Counted from the first letter of the stretch, positions 34,418 through 43,899 are shown. The stretch: 64,000 nt of DNA from Streptomyces sp. NRRL F-5122 (GCF_001507435.1 NZ_LMWH01000205.1:47464-111463), one strand, 5' to 3'. A program made the numbers and translations. The notes: generated by a model from the sequence alone, not told the origin.

Positions 34418-35275
34418 TCAGGCCGTCGCGGAGCGGTACTTGCGCACCGCCAGCGTCCGGAATATCGCGATGATCACGACCGAGTAGATCAGGGACGCCC
34501 AGACGGGGTGCGCCATGGGCCAGGCGTCCGAGGGCGAGACCCCGGGGTTGCCGAACAGCGTGCGGCAGGCCTGGACGGTCGCACTGAACGGATTCCACTC
34601 GGCGATGTGCCGCAGCCAGGGCGTCATATGAGTGGTGTCCACAAACGCGTTCGAGATGAACGTGACCGGGAACAGCCAGATCAGTCCACCCGAGGTGGCC
34701 GCCTCCGGCGTACGCACCGAGAGGCCGATCAGCGCGCCGATCCAGGTGAACGCGTACCCCGTCAGCAGCAGCAGACCGAACGCGGCCAGCACCTTTCCGG
34801 CGTTGGTGTCGCCGTTGGAGCCCACGCGCCAGCCGACCAGCAGGGCGACGATCGCGAGGACGAACACGGTCAGCGCGGTCTGCACGAGGTCCGCGAGCGT
34901 CCGCCCGGTGAGCACCGCGCCCCGTGCCATGGGCAGGGAGCGGAAGCGGTCGATGAGTCCCTTGTGCATGTCGTCGGCGATGCCCGCGCCGGCGCCCGCC
35001 GTGGCGAACGTGACGGTCTGGGCGAAGATGCCGGCCATCAGGAAGTTGCGGTATGCCTCCGGGCTGGTGCTGCCGCCGATCTGCATGGAACCGCCGAAGA
35101 CGTAGCTGAACAGCACCACGAACATGATCGGCTGGATCAGCCCGAAGATCACCATCTCCGGAATGCGGGTCATACGGATCAGATTCCGCTTCGCGACCAC
35201 CAGCGAGTCCCGGACGGACTGGCTGATCGGGTTCGCCGGCGCCGCGGTGGCCACGGTGTCGGTGACTGCACTCAC
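34418..35275 (-). CDS. ABC-2 type permease (DrrB-like)
   Basis: A 285-residue membrane subunit with six helices. It has the N-terminal ISQSVRDSLVVAKRNLIRMTR amphipathic region, EMVIFGLIQPIMFVVLFSYVFGG, and the ABC-2 signature FRSLPMARGAVLTGRTLADL, as in DrrB of daunorubicin exporters. It pairs with the ATPase encoded just upstream, whose TGA overlaps this GTG start (GTGA). Exported substrate is unknown; antibiotics or lipids are usual. No resident biosynthetic cluster is visible. Confidence 0.92.
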   Translation of the reverse strand: MSAVTDTVATAAPANPISQSVRDSLVVAKRNLIRMTRIPEMVIFGLIQPIMFVVLFSYVFGGSMQIGGSTSPEAYRNFLMAGIFAQTVTFATAGAGAGIADDMHKGLIDRFRSLPMARGAVLTGRTLADLVQTALTVFVLAIVALLVGWRVGSNGDTNAGKVLAAFGLLLLTGYAFTWIGALIGLSVRTPEAATSGGLIWLFPVTFISNAFVDTTHMTPWLRHIAEWNPFSATVQACRTLFGNPGVSPSDAWPMAHPVWASLIYSVVIIAIFRTLAVRKYRSATA

Positions 35276-36282
35276 TTCGCGCTCTCCTTCGTGCGCTTGC
35301 GGGCCTTGGTGTTCCCGGCCGCGCCGTTGTCCTCGGACTTCTGCTCGGCCATGTGACCGGTCAGGGACAGGAAGACGTCGTCCAGGGTGGGACGGCGCAG
35401 CCCTATGTCGTCGATCTCGATGCCGTGGGTGTCCAGCTCCCTGATGACCTCGGCGAGGAGCTTCGCGCCGCCGGTGACGGGGACGGTGAGCTTGCGCGTG
35501 TGCTCCTCGACCGTGGTCTCGCCCTTGCCGAAGCCGCGCAGGACGTCGGTGGCGGTCGGGATGTCCTCGCGCTGGTGCACCACGACCTCGACACGCTCGC
35601 CGCCGGTGCGTGCCTTGAGCTGGTCGGAGGTGCCGCGGGCGATGACGCGGCCGTGGTCGACCACGCAGATCTCGTGCGCCAGGTGGTCGGCCTCTTCGAG
35701 GTACTGGGTGGTCAGCAGGAGCGTGGTGCCGCCGGAGACGAGCTGCTTGATGACCTCCCAAAGCTGCTGGCGGTTGCGCGGGTCGAGACCGGTCGTCGGC
35801 TCGTCCATGAACATCACGGGCGGACGGACCACGAGCGCGGCCGCGAGGTCGAGGCGGCGGCGCATGCCGCCGGAGTAGGTCTTCGTCGGGCGGTCGGCGG
35901 CCTCCGTGAGGTTGAACTGCTCCAGCAGCTCCGCCGCCCGCTGCTTGGCCGCCTTCGCCTTCATCTGGTAGAGCTGGCCCACCATCTGAAGGTTCTCCCG
36001 GCCGGTCAGGTACTCGTCGACCGCGGCGAACTGGCCGGACAGGCCGACCGAGCGGCGCACGGCGTCGGGATTCTTGAGCACGTCGATCCCCGCGACGGTC
36101 GCGGTGCCGCTGTCGGGGCGCAGCAGGGTCGTGAGGCAGCGGACCGCGGTGGTCTTGCCCGCGCCGTTCGGCCCCAGGAGGCCCAGCACGGTGCCCTCCG
36201 GGACATCCAGGTCGACGCCGTCCAGAGCCCTTACGTCGCCGAAGGTCTTCACCAGACCTTCGGCATAGATGGCGCCTGGCAT
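35272..36282 (-). CDS. ABC transporter ATPase (DrrA-like)
   Basis: A 336-residue ATPase. Walker A LLGPNGAGKTTAVRCLTTLL, Q-loop SVGLSGQFAAVDEYLTGREN, signature YSGGMRRRLDLAAAL, Walker B PPVMFMDEPTTGLDPRNRQ, and the H-loop region LLLTTQYLEEADHLA are all present. The DrrA-type C-terminal domain has RRPTLDDVFLSLTGH. ATG with GGAG eight bases upstream; two further in-frame upstream ATGs lack such a site. It forms a two-gene operon with the permease, controlled by the palindromic promoter upstream. Confidence 0.94.
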   Translation of the reverse strand: MPGAIYAEGLVKTFGDVRALDGVDLDVPEGTVLGLLGPNGAGKTTAVRCLTTLLRPDSGTATVAGIDVLKNPDAVRRSVGLSGQFAAVDEYLTGRENLQMVGQLYQMKAKAAKQRAAELLEQFNLTEAADRPTKTYSGGMRRRLDLAAALVVRPPVMFMDEPTTGLDPRNRQQLWEVIKQLVSGGTTLLLTTQYLEEADHLAHEICVVDHGRVIARGTSDQLKARTGGERVEVVVHQREDIPTATDVLRGFGKGETTVEEHTRKLTVPVTGGAKLLAEVIRELDTHGIEIDDIGLRRPTLDDVFLSLTGHMAEQKSEDNGAAGNTKARKRTKESAK

Positions 36283-36409
36283 ATCAGTTCTCCACGTCAT
36301 TGGGAATTCGGGCAATGAGGGTACGATTCGGGCTTCGTCCGCTCGATGGGCTTTCCGCCCGCGCGGCCGCGAACGACCGCGTGTGTGCGCAGACCGGCGA
36401 GACGCTCAC

Positions 36410-36438
36410 ACCATAACGCGATGTATCGCGTCTCTCAA
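36410..36438 (-). promoter_or_regulatory. Promoter with operator filling its spacer, ABC operon
   Basis: On the minus strand TTGAGA (-35) and TATGGT (-10) are separated by exactly 17 bases. The spacer holds the perfect palindrome ACGCGAT-AC-ATCGCGT (36416-36431). A dimeric repressor of the TetR or PadR type bound there would exclude RNA polymerase. No regulator gene is adjacent, so the repressor is encoded elsewhere or the site has another user. Confidence 0.75.
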
Positions 36439-36475
36439 TGCATTTTTCCACCGGGTCACGACGACGCCCCCGACC

Positions 36476-37705
36476 TCAGTCGATGACGGTGTAACCCGCC
36501 TCCCGCAGTGCCCGGCCCACCTCGGCGCAGTGCTCCGGGCCCATCGTCTCCAGCTGCAGCTCCACCTCCGCCTCCGTGAGCCCGAGCCGCGGGTCGGTCC
36601 GTACGTGACTCACATCGAGGACGTTAGCGTCGGCCACTGACAACACCCCGAGAAGCGTCGCGAGTGCGCCCGGGCGGTCGGTCACCCGCAGCCGGACGGC
36701 GAGGTAGCGGCCCTGCGCGGCCATGCCGTGCCGCAGGATGCGCTGGAGCAGCACCGGGTCCACGTTGCCGCCGGACAGCAGCGCCACCACCGGCCCCTCG
36801 AAGGTGCCGGGACCGCTCAGAAGCGCCGCAACGGGACTCGCACCCGCCGGCTCCACGACCAGCTTGATCCGCTCCAGGCACAGCAGCACCGCGGCGGACA
36901 GGGCGTCCTCGGACACCGTGCGGACCTCGTCGACCAGGTCCTCGACGATACGGAACGGCACCTCACCGGGCCGGCCCACCTTGATCCCGTCGGCCATCGT
37001 CGCCGGGTTCTCCACCGGCACCGGGCGTCCGGCCGCCAGCGAGGGCGGATACGCGGCCGCACCCTCCGCCTGCACGCCCACCACCCGCACATCGGGACGC
37101 AACGCCTTCACCGCGGTCGCCACACCCGCCGCCAGCCCGCCGCCCCCCATGCCCACGACGACGGTGCGCACCTCGGGGCACTGCTCCAGGATCTCCAGAC
37201 CCACCGTCCCCTGACCGGCGACGACGTCGGGATGGTCGAACGGATGGATGAGGACCGCGCCCGTCTCGGCCGCGTACTCCTGCGCGGCGGCCAGCGTGTC
37301 GTCCACCACCTGTCCGTAGAGCCGTACGTCGGCGCCGTACTCACGGGTCGCGCTGATCTTCGGCAGCGGAGCGCCCTTGGGCATGAAGACGGTGGAATGC
37401 ACACCCAGCAGCGAGGACGCGAGGGCCACTCCCTGGGCGTGGTTGCCCGCGCTCGCGGCGACGACACCCGCCGCCCGCTCCTCGGGCAGCAGCCCGGCGA
37501 TGCGCACATATGCGCCACGCAGCTTGAACGAACCGGTCCGCTGGAGGTTCTCGCACTTCAGGTGCACCGGTGTGCCGACCAGCTGCGACAGGTACCTGCT
37601 GCCCTCCATCGCGGTGACGCGCGCGACGCCCGAGAGCATCTTCTGGGCGCCCCGGACGTCGTCCAGCGTCACCGCGGGCAGGGAGTCGGCCGTGCTGTAG
37701 TTCAT
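36476..37705 (-). CDS. ilvA: Threonine ammonia-lyase (threonine dehydratase) with C-terminal ACT domain
   Basis: A 409-residue PLP enzyme converting threonine to 2-oxobutyrate and ammonia, the first step towards isoleucine. The PLP lysine is in NLQRTGSFKLRGAYVR, with SAGNHAQGVA and the glycine loop GMGGGGLAAGVATA. Residues about 330-409 form an ACT domain (RLRVTDRPGALATLLGVLSV), giving allosteric control. The length matches the shorter actinobacterial type. The ATG used (MNYSTADSLP) is preferred over one two codons upstream. Divergent from the MarR gene. Confidence 0.93.
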   Translation of the reverse strand: MNYSTADSLPAVTLDDVRGAQKMLSGVARVTAMEGSRYLSQLVGTPVHLKCENLQRTGSFKLRGAYVRIAGLLPEERAAGVVAASAGNHAQGVALASSLLGVHSTVFMPKGAPLPKISATREYGADVRLYGQVVDDTLAAAQEYAAETGAVLIHPFDHPDVVAGQGTVGLEILEQCPEVRTVVVGMGGGGLAAGVATAVKALRPDVRVVGVQAEGAAAYPPSLAAGRPVPVENPATMADGIKVGRPGEVPFRIVEDLVDEVRTVSEDALSAAVLLCLERIKLVVEPAGASPVAALLSGPGTFEGPVVALLSGGNVDPVLLQRILRHGMAAQGRYLAVRLRVTDRPGALATLLGVLSVADANVLDVSHVRTDPRLGLTEAEVELQLETMGPEHCAEVGRALREAGYTVID

Positions 37706-37850
37706 GAGCACCAGTCTCGCAGTTCACGCCCGTCCGCAGCGGGTGTGACCAAGCTGCGAAACGGGTTTGCGCAGCGCCGGTACGCCCCGCGCCCCGGCCG
37801 CGTACCCTGTCCCCCAACCCAGCTTCCACGCATGAATTGAGCCCCCGGCC

Positions 37851-38375
37851 ATGCCCACAACACCTGAAATGTCGATGGACATGTCGACCGTCGGTGACCC
37901 CGGTCTTCTGGACACGCTGCAGCACGAGGTCGCAGTGTTCGCACGCCGCGCCGAACAGACGCGGCTCGGCGGAGTCGGGCAGGTACGCAACTCGATGGAC
38001 CGTGCCGCATATCTCCTGCTCAACCGCCTCGACAAGGAAGGCCCGATGGGCGTCAAGGCGCTCGCCGCGAGCATGGGCATCGACTCGTCGACGGTCACCC
38101 GGCAGGTGGCCCCGCTGGTGGACACCGGTCTCGTCAAGCGGACCTCCCACCCGGAGGACGGGCGCGCGGTGGTGCTCCAGCTCTCCCCGCGCGGACTGTC
38201 GCGCCTGGAAGAGGTGCGCTCCTCCCGGCGGCAGCTCATGGCCGAACTGACGCACGACTGGACCCCCGCGGAGCGCCAGGAGTTCTGCTCGCTCCTCACG
38301 CGCTTCAACGTGGCCCTCTCCGCCCGCCAGACATCGCAGGTCCTTCCGGGGAACGAGGCGCAGCAGCCGTCCTGA
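37851..38375 (+). CDS. MarR-family transcriptional regulator
   Basis: A 174-residue winged-helix regulator. The DNA-binding core is MGVKALAASMGIDSSTVTRQ followed by the wing KRTSHPEDGRAVVLQLSPRG. Flanking helices (LLDTLQHEVAVFARRAEQ; SLLTRFNVALSARQ) form the dimer interface. There is no adjacent co-directional gene, so the target may be itself or the divergent ilvA gene. Followed by a strong palindrome. Confidence 0.9.
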   Translation: MPTTPEMSMDMSTVGDPGLLDTLQHEVAVFARRAEQTRLGGVGQVRNSMDRAAYLLLNRLDKEGPMGVKALAASMGIDSSTVTRQVAPLVDTGLVKRTSHPEDGRAVVLQLSPRGLSRLEEVRSSRRQLMAELTHDWTPAERQEFCSLLTRFNVALSARQTSQVLPGNEAQQPS

Positions 38376-38400
38376 GTCCCGGACGCCCCGTCCGTCGTCT

Positions 38401-38422
38401 CCCGGCACGCATGCGTGCCGGG
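38401..38422 (+). terminator. Palindromic terminator after the MarR gene
   Basis: CCCGGCACGC-AT-GCGTGCCGGG: a perfect 22-base palindrome, 25 bases after the stop, able to form a 9-bp stem with a 4-base loop. Confidence 0.7.
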
Positions 38423-38587
38423 CGCTCCCCGGCTCTTGACCCCGGGGGCGCCACCGGTCTCATATGAGATCGGGTCCCTGTCGTACGCGCTCCGGCATCC
38501 CGCACACGCACCCGCGCCGTGCGGGCTCGGCCGCCTCCGCACGGCGAGGCCCCGACCCTTCATGGTCGCCCTCAGTCGGGAGGCGCG

Positions 38588-39091
38588 GTGCGAGAACGGC
38601 ATGCGTCCCAAGAGGCCCGCCGGGCCCGGGACTTCGAGGCCTTCGTCGCGGGCGCGGCCGGACGGCTGCTGCATGCGGCCACCCTGCTCACCGCGGAGAC
38701 CCCGGACGACAACCCGCGCGCCCGGCGCCTGCTGACGCTGGCCCTCGCCGAGACGTACGCCTCCTGGGACCGGCTGCGCGGCGACGATCCCTACGACCGC
38801 ACGCGCCAGCAGGTCGCCACCCGCTTCGCACGTGAGGCATGGCACCGGCACGGGACCTTCGGCCGGCAGCGCAGGGATCGGGGCGGCGTCCTCGCGGGCC
38901 TGTCTCCACGGGAGCGGCTGATGCTCGTACTGAGGTTGTACGAAGGTGTGACCGAGGAACAGACCGGGGCGCTGCTGGGACTGTCCACCGAGCGGGTGCG
39001 CGCGATCTGCACACGCGCGGTGGCTACGCTGCTGCACCCGCCGCCCCGGCCGGCGCCCGCGGTGCCGGTCGCGAAGGTGGCTCCGTCGTGA
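38588..39091 (+). CDS. ECF-like sigma factor
   Basis: A 167-residue protein. Region 4 is clear (LSPRERLMLVLRLYEGVTEE then GALLGLSTERVRAICTRAV). Region 2 is poorly conserved (DFEAFVAGAAGRLLHAATLL...LALAETYASWDRL), keeping the general layout of SigE-type factors but lacking the DLVQE core. GTG start with GGGAGG four bases upstream. The next gene, 71 bases downstream, encodes a small one-helix membrane protein, which repeats on a smaller scale the sigma/membrane-protein pair at the left end of the window. Confidence 0.75.
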   Translation: MRERHASQEARRARDFEAFVAGAAGRLLHAATLLTAETPDDNPRARRLLTLALAETYASWDRLRGDDPYDRTRQQVATRFAREAWHRHGTFGRQRRDRGGVLAGLSPRERLMLVLRLYEGVTEEQTGALLGLSTERVRAICTRAVATLLHPPPRPAPAVPVAKVAPS

Positions 39092-39162
39092 CCGGCCCGG
39101 CCCGGAGAACGGGCGACGGCACGACGGGCCGCCCGACCCGCATACGGGAACCGAGGTGACCG

Positions 39163-39411
39163 ATGAATCTGCGCGAGCGTGAGGCCGCCGTACGGCGGAT
39201 GCTGGAGCGGACACCGCCCCCGGTGCCGCCCGACCTGTACCCGGAGGTGCTGCGGCGTGGCACCCGGATCCTGCGCCGCCGGACCGCGGCGCGCCGCCTG
39301 CTGTGGCTCACGCTGCTGGCCGCGGCCCTCGCCTTCGCGATCTGGGCGTCCCTGACCCGGCCCTGGGCGGAGCTGCCGTCCACGACGACTCCGCCCATCA
39401 ACGGCTGGTGA
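39163..39411 (+). CDS. Small membrane protein downstream of the ECF-like sigma gene
   Basis: An 82-residue protein: a charged cytoplasmic half (NLREREAAVRRMLERTPPPV, LYPEVLRRGTRILRRRTAAR), one transmembrane helix (LLWLTLLAAALAFAIWASL, about residues 46-64) and a short exterior tail. GAGGTGACC precedes the ATG. By position it could be an anti-sigma or sequestering partner; there is no zinc-finger motif. It ends 10 bases from the convergent metB stop. Confidence 0.8.
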   Translation: MNLREREAAVRRMLERTPPPVPPDLYPEVLRRGTRILRRRTAARRLLWLTLLAAALAFAIWASLTRPWAELPSTTTPPINGW

Positions 39412-39421
39412 GAACCGGCGG

Positions 39422-40576
39422 CTAGCCGAGGGCCTGCCGCAGGTCCTCCAGGAGGTCGTCGACGTTCTCGATGCCCACCGAGAGACGGACCAGGTCGGAG
39501 GGGACCTCCAGGGCCGAGCCTGCCGCGGACGCGTGCGTCATGCGCCCCGGGTGCTCGACGAGCGACTCCACACCGCCCAGGGACTCGCCGAGCGTGAACA
39601 CCTTTGCGCGGTTGCAGACCTCGACCGCCGCCTCCTCACCGCCCTCGACCTGGAAGGAGACCATGCCGCCGAACGCCTTCATCTGCTTCGCGGCGATCTC
39701 GTGACCGGGGTGCTCCGCCAGGCCCGGATAGAGAACGCGCGTCACACGCGCGTGCCGGGTGAGCATGTCGGCGATCCTTGCGGCGTTCTCGCTGTGCCGG
39801 TCCATACGGACCGCCAGCGTCTTGGTGCCGCGCAGCACCAGCCACGAGTCGAACGGGCCGGCGACCGCGCCCATCGCGTTCTGGTGGTACGCCAGCTGCT
39901 CGCCGAGCTCCTGGTCGTTCACGATCAGCGCACCGCCGACGACGTCGGAGTGGCCGCCCATGTACTTGGTCAGGGAGTGCACGACGACGTCCGCGCCGAG
40001 CGCGAGGGGCTGCTGCAGGTAGGGCGTCGCGAACGTGTTGTCGACGACGAGCCTGGCGCCCGCGTCACGCGCGATCTGGGCGACGACGGCGATGTCGGTG
40101 ATGCCGAGCAGCGGGTTGGAGGGGGTCTCCACCCAGACGACCTTGGTCTTCGGGGTGAGTGCGGCTCGTACCGCCGACGGATCGGAGGTGTCCGCGACGG
40201 ACCATTCCACGCCCCACCTCGAGACGACCTTCGCGAACAGACGGAACGTGCCGCCGTACGCGTCGTTCGGGATGACCACGTGGTCGCCGGGGCTGAGCAG
40301 CGTACGCAACAGGCAGTCCTCGGCCGCCAGTCCGGACGCGAACGCGAGACCGCGGCGGCCGCCCTCCAGGGCCGCGAGGTTCTCCTCGAGTGCGGTCCTG
40401 GTCGGGTTGGCGCTGCGGCTGTACTCGTAGCCGCCGCGCAGCCCGCCGACGCCGTCCTGCTTGTAGGTCGACACCTGGTAGATCGGTGGGACGACCGCGC
40501 CCGTCAGGGGGTCGGCGGTGTTCCCCGCGTGAATCGCGAGGGTCTCGAAGTGCTGACTGATGTGCCTGTCGCTCAT
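39422..40576 (-). CDS. metB: Cystathionine gamma-synthase / gamma-lyase family PLP enzyme
   Basis: A 384-residue Cys/Met-metabolism PLP enzyme. Motifs: ETLAIHAGNTADPLTGAVVP, GYEYSRSANPTR, the PLP lysine in VVVHSLTKYMGGHSDVVGG, DNTFATPYLQQP, and SLGGVESLVEHPGRMTHA near the C-terminus. It would condense an activated homoserine with cysteine (MetB), although actinomycete members can also act as gamma-lyases. The ATG used starts MSDRHISQHFET; the frame stays open over 1.6 kb upstream without coding character. The cystathionine gamma-synthase call rests on family resemblance and length. Confidence 0.9.
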   Translation of the reverse strand: MSDRHISQHFETLAIHAGNTADPLTGAVVPPIYQVSTYKQDGVGGLRGGYEYSRSANPTRTALEENLAALEGGRRGLAFASGLAAEDCLLRTLLSPGDHVVIPNDAYGGTFRLFAKVVSRWGVEWSVADTSDPSAVRAALTPKTKVVWVETPSNPLLGITDIAVVAQIARDAGARLVVDNTFATPYLQQPLALGADVVVHSLTKYMGGHSDVVGGALIVNDQELGEQLAYHQNAMGAVAGPFDSWLVLRGTKTLAVRMDRHSENAARIADMLTRHARVTRVLYPGLAEHPGHEIAAKQMKAFGGMVSFQVEGGEEAAVEVCNRAKVFTLGESLGGVESLVEHPGRMTHASAAGSALEVPSDLVRLSVGIENVDDLLEDLRQALG

Positions 40577-40674
40577 GTGCACCGAGGGTAGTGCTCCGGC
40601 GGCGGGGATGACGGACCTCGGGGACCCGGGCGCCGGGACGGGCGAGCCGGTCCCGGAGGGCACGGACCGGAGCA

Positions 40675-40718
40675 CCCGGACCCGGGGAGCCGGACCCGGG
40701 GAGCCGGACCCGGGGAAC
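40675..40718. repeat. Short 14-bp tandem repeat
   Basis: About three copies of CCGGACCCGGGGAG in the 267-base gap between the divergent metB and DUF genes, the last copy ending in AA instead of AG. Related CCGG-rich sequence extends to either side. Simple slipped-strand repeats like this are common in GC-rich intergenic DNA. Confidence 0.6.
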
Positions 40719-40843
40719 AGGGGTGCGAGACGCTGGGCGCGGCAACCGCGCCCGATGCCCGTACCGGTCGGTGCGCCACTGGTTCTCCACAGGCCCGGCG
40801 ACCGGGTTGGCCAAGTGTCCGACCCGTCTGGTTCGCTGGAGGC

Positions 40844-41962
40844 ATGGCGATTCTCTGGGTCCTGATGGCGGCGGCCATGTTCAGCATGGTCCTGCTGCCC
40901 GTTCTCATGCGCAGGCGCGCGCGCATCCAGCAGGTGGCGCCGGGCCACCCGGACGCGGCGGACCCCGCGAACTACGGCTTCGTGCGCCAGGAGGAGCTGG
41001 ACGTCCGCATGCCCGGCCCCGACCAGGACCTGCTGGACGTCCTGGACGTGGTGCAGCACACGCAGGACTACCACGCCGCCGCGCAGCTCCTGGCCGGCAC
41101 GGAGGCGGAGGGCGAGACGCGCTGGCAGCGTGTGCAGGCCTTCGCGGGCTCCGCGTCCCTGGAGCTGCAGACGCGGCCCGGAGGAGTGAGCGAGATCCCG
41201 GGCGGCCAGTGGCTGCGGGTGTGGCGGACCGAGGCCCCGAAGGACGCGGGCGGCGCGGCCGTGCAGGCGGAGTTCCTGGTGCAGCAGGCCTGGCGCACGT
41301 CGACGCCGGGCACGGAGGAGTTCCGGATCATCATGGAGGAGGCGCAGTCGGCCTGCGCCGAGGCGGCACTGCTGGCCCCCGGTGACCCGGTCCCCTACAT
41401 CATCGAGCTCTCGGTGGCCCGCGGCCTCGGCTACCCGCGGCCGGAGTTCGAGCAGCTGTGGCTGAAGGTCCTGGACCGCGCCCCGACCCACATGGGGGCG
41501 CACCTGGCCGCACTGCACTACTGGTGCGAGAAGTGGCACGGCTCGCGCGAGCTGGCGTACTCCTTCGCGGAGGCGGCGGCCGCGCGTGCCCCGCAGGGCT
41601 CGCTCCTGGCCGCGATGCCCCTCTTCGCGGTCTTCGAGCACCTGCCCGAGGTGAACCTGGTCAGCAGCTTTTACCGGAGCGAGGTCGTGACCAAGGCGAT
41701 CCACGGCGCACTCTTCGCGGTGCAGTCGGCCCGCTCCGACGACCCCATGGCAGCGCACGTGCGCCACCTCCTGATCCTCTTCCTGGTCCGCAGCGAGCGC
41801 TGGCCGGAGGCGATGGCCCAGCTGGTCCATGTCGACGGTCATGTGGGTGCGCTGCCCTGGACCCTGAGCGCCGACCCGGCCGCGGACTACGCGATGTACC
41901 GGGCCCTGGCGGTGGCAGGCTTCGAGGCGAACGGCGGCAGCCCGGCGGCCCTGCCGCACTGA
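40844..41962 (+). CDS. Conserved hypothetical membrane-anchored protein
   Basis: A 372-residue protein with an N-terminal helix ([20 protein letters not shown]) and a large helical cytoplasmic domain arranged like a degenerate TPR/alpha-solenoid ([80 protein letters not shown]). It is found, from memory, next to msrA in other Streptomyces. No catalytic motif. The start is supported by GGAGG just before the ATG (TGGAGGCATGG). Confidence 0.82.
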   Translation: MAILWVLMAAAMFSMVLLPVLMRRRARIQQVAPGHPDAADPANYGFVRQEELDVRMPGPDQDLLDVLDVVQHTQDYHAAAQLLAGTEAEGETRWQRVQAFAGSASLELQTRPGGVSEIPGGQWLRVWRTEAPKDAGGAAVQAEFLVQQAWRTSTPGTEEFRIIMEEAQSACAEAALLAPGDPVPYIIELSVARGLGYPRPEFEQLWLKVLDRAPTHMGAHLAALHYWCEKWHGSRELAYSFAEAAAARAPQGSLLAAMPLFAVFEHLPEVNLVSSFYRSEVVTKAIHGALFAVQSARSDDPMAAHVRHLLILFLVRSERWPEAMAQLVHVDGHVGALPWTLSADPAADYAMYRALAVAGFEANGGSPAALPH

Positions 41963-42086
41963 GTCCGCCGGCCACGCCGCGCGGCGGCACACCATGGCCG
42001 CGCCCCTGGTCCGCCCCGGAATTCCGGGGCGGACACGCACGTTGGGCGTCAAGCCCCATTCGTCGCGTGCCCCCCTTGGAGACCAG

Positions 42087-42764
42087 ATGTTCCCGTACAG
42101 CCGCACGCCCCGGTTGCCCACGCCGGAGCAGGCCCTGAGCGGTCGCCCCAAGCCGATCTTCACGATCCCCGGGCGGCACACGGTGCTCGGCACCCCTCTC
42201 CTCGGCCCCTACCCGGAGGGTCTGGAGATCGCGGACTTCGCCCTCGGCTGCTTCTGGGGCGCCGAGCGCACGTTCTGGCAGCTCTTGGGCGTACATACGA
42301 CGCTCGTCGGCTATCAGGGCGGCTACACCGAGAACCCCACGTACGAAGAGGTCTGCTCGGGCCTGACGGGCCACACCGAGGCGGTCCGTGTGGTCCACGA
42401 CCCGGAGAAGATCTCCTACGAGCGCCTGCTGCAGGTCTTCTGGGAGTCCCACGACCCCACGCAGGGCTTCCGCCAGGGCAACGACGTCGGCACCCAGTAC
42501 CGCTCGGCGATCCACACCCACTCCCCCGCCCAGGCGACCGCGGCCCGGGCGTCCCGCGAGGCGTACCAGAAGGTCCTCACCTACTCGGGCCACGGCAGCA
42601 TCACCACGGAACTGCTCCCCGCGGAGGGCCGCCAGTTCTATCCGGCGGAGGGATACCACCAGCAGTACCTGGACAAGAACCCGGGCGGGTACTGCGGCTT
42701 GGGCGGGACGGGGGTGTCGTGCCCGACGGGTATCGCTCCGACGCCGGTGGCCAGGGACAAGTAG
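42087..42764 (+). CDS. msrA: Peptide-methionine (S)-S-oxide reductase
   Basis: A 225-residue MsrA, reducing methionine-S-sulfoxide in oxidised proteins. The catalytic Cys is in [37 protein letters not shown] and [19 protein letters not shown] are also diagnostic, and the resolving Cys is in the tail ([18 protein letters not shown]). GGAG lies about 10 bases before the ATG. Its last 51 bases were copied, together with the following gene's start, about 0.8 kb downstream (see remnant entries). Confidence 0.95.
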   Translation: MFPYSRTPRLPTPEQALSGRPKPIFTIPGRHTVLGTPLLGPYPEGLEIADFALGCFWGAERTFWQLLGVHTTLVGYQGGYTENPTYEEVCSGLTGHTEAVRVVHDPEKISYERLLQVFWESHDPTQGFRQGNDVGTQYRSAIHTHSPAQATAARASREAYQKVLTYSGHGSITTELLPAEGRQFYPAEGYHQQYLDKNPGGYCGLGGTGVSCPTGIAPTPVARDK

Positions 42765-42837
42765 GCGCTCTCCGCCGCAGCGAACGGAGTCGAAAATCAG
42801 TGGCCCCCTGAAGCGGGCCAACGCGAGGCTGGACGCC

Positions 42838-43431
42838 ATGGAAGAACCGCAACGCAGGATCCGTGCGGCACACTCGGAATCCACGATCACCGTCTACCAG
42901 GCCTACTCCCCGGAAATCGGCCTGCCCGCCGCCCGCGAGGGCCGATTCCCCGCCACCTGGAAGCGGGACAGGATGACGTGGATCAAGCCGTCGTTCCTGT
43001 GGATGATGTACCGCTGTGGCTGGGGCGCGAAGGCAGGGCAGGAAACCGTCCTCGCTGTCGAGATCAGCCGTGACGGCTTCGACTGGGCGCTGCGCCACGC
43101 GTGTCTGTCGAGCTATGTCCGCGGGGTGCATCCCGACCGAGCCGCCTGGCAGCGTCAGTTGAAGCGTGCGCCCACTCGCGTGCAGTGGGACCCCGAGCGG
43201 GACCTGCGCCTCCAGCCCCTGCCGTACCGGTCGCTGCAACTCGGCCTCTCCGGAGAGGCCGCACACCGCTACGCCGACGAGTGGACGGTCGCCATCCGCG
43301 ACGTGACCCCGCTCGCCCATGAGATCCACGCCCTCGTCAGCAGCGGGGACCTGGACTCCGCCGCCCGGCTGCTGCCCCAGGAAGACTCCTATCCCCATGG
43401 AGACGAGCTTCTTGCCCACCTACACGGATAA
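42838..43431 (+). CDS. DUF4291 domain protein, intact copy
   Basis: A 197-residue DUF4291 protein. Family hallmarks: ITVYQAYSPEIGLPAAREG, RMTWIKPSFLWMMYRCGW, VQWDPERDLRLQPLPYRSLQ and QLGLSGEAAHRYADEW. Function is unknown. The start used gives MEEPQRRIRAAHSES; the frame is open upstream through the msrA tail but the family begins near RAAHSE. This intact copy is the parent of two downstream fragments that share about 90% identity with it. Confidence 0.85.
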   Translation: MEEPQRRIRAAHSESTITVYQAYSPEIGLPAAREGRFPATWKRDRMTWIKPSFLWMMYRCGWGAKAGQETVLAVEISRDGFDWALRHACLSSYVRGVHPDRAAWQRQLKRAPTRVQWDPERDLRLQPLPYRSLQLGLSGEAAHRYADEWTVAIRDVTPLAHEIHALVSSGDLDSAARLLPQEDSYPHGDELLAHLHG

Positions 43432-43501
43432 CAGGCTGCTCCGCCCGACAGCCGGCTCCGGCCCATGGGGCACATGGCAGCACAGGCCCGCCGGGACGGA
43501 T

Positions 43502-43749
43502 GTGTCGTGCCCGACGGGTATCGCTCCTACGCCGGAGGCCAGGGACCAGTAGCCGGTGTCGTGCGTCGGGGTGCCTGAAGAGGACCGCACCGGCACCCGC
43601 AGCCCGCACGGTGCCGCACCAGGCGCTCTCCGCGGCAAGGAACGGAGTCGAAAATCAGTGGCCCCCTGAAGCGGGCCAACCTGACGCTGGACGCCATGGA
43701 AGAACCGCAACGCGGGACCCGTGCGGTCCATACGGAATCCACGATCACC
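43502..43749 (+). pseudogene. Duplicated msrA tail plus DUF4291 5' end (remnant)
   Basis: Positions 43502-43552 repeat the last 51 bases of msrA including the stop (reading [16 protein letters not shown]). Then about 70 unrelated bases follow. Then 43623-43749 align without gaps to 42765-42891, the leader and first 18 codons of DUF4291 (MEEPQRGTRAVHTESTIT). At 43750 the similarity ends abruptly. This is the left part of a second copy of the msrA-DUF4291 junction. Confidence 0.85.
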
Positions 43750-43899
43750 AGGGCCGCGTATCCGGGCCGACGGCCGACGTTCGGATCGCCCAAGGCGGCC
43801 CTTCAGGTGATTGCCAGATGCCTCATGAGCCAGACGACCCTCGCAGGGGTACGACGTCCCAGCAGAGGACGAACCCAGAACGCCGTGAGGAGCGTGGCG

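Noticed and set aside
40675..40718. Possible CRISPR-like repeat
   Set aside because: The units are 14 bp, directly adjacent without spacers, and only about three copies; it is a simple tandem repeat.
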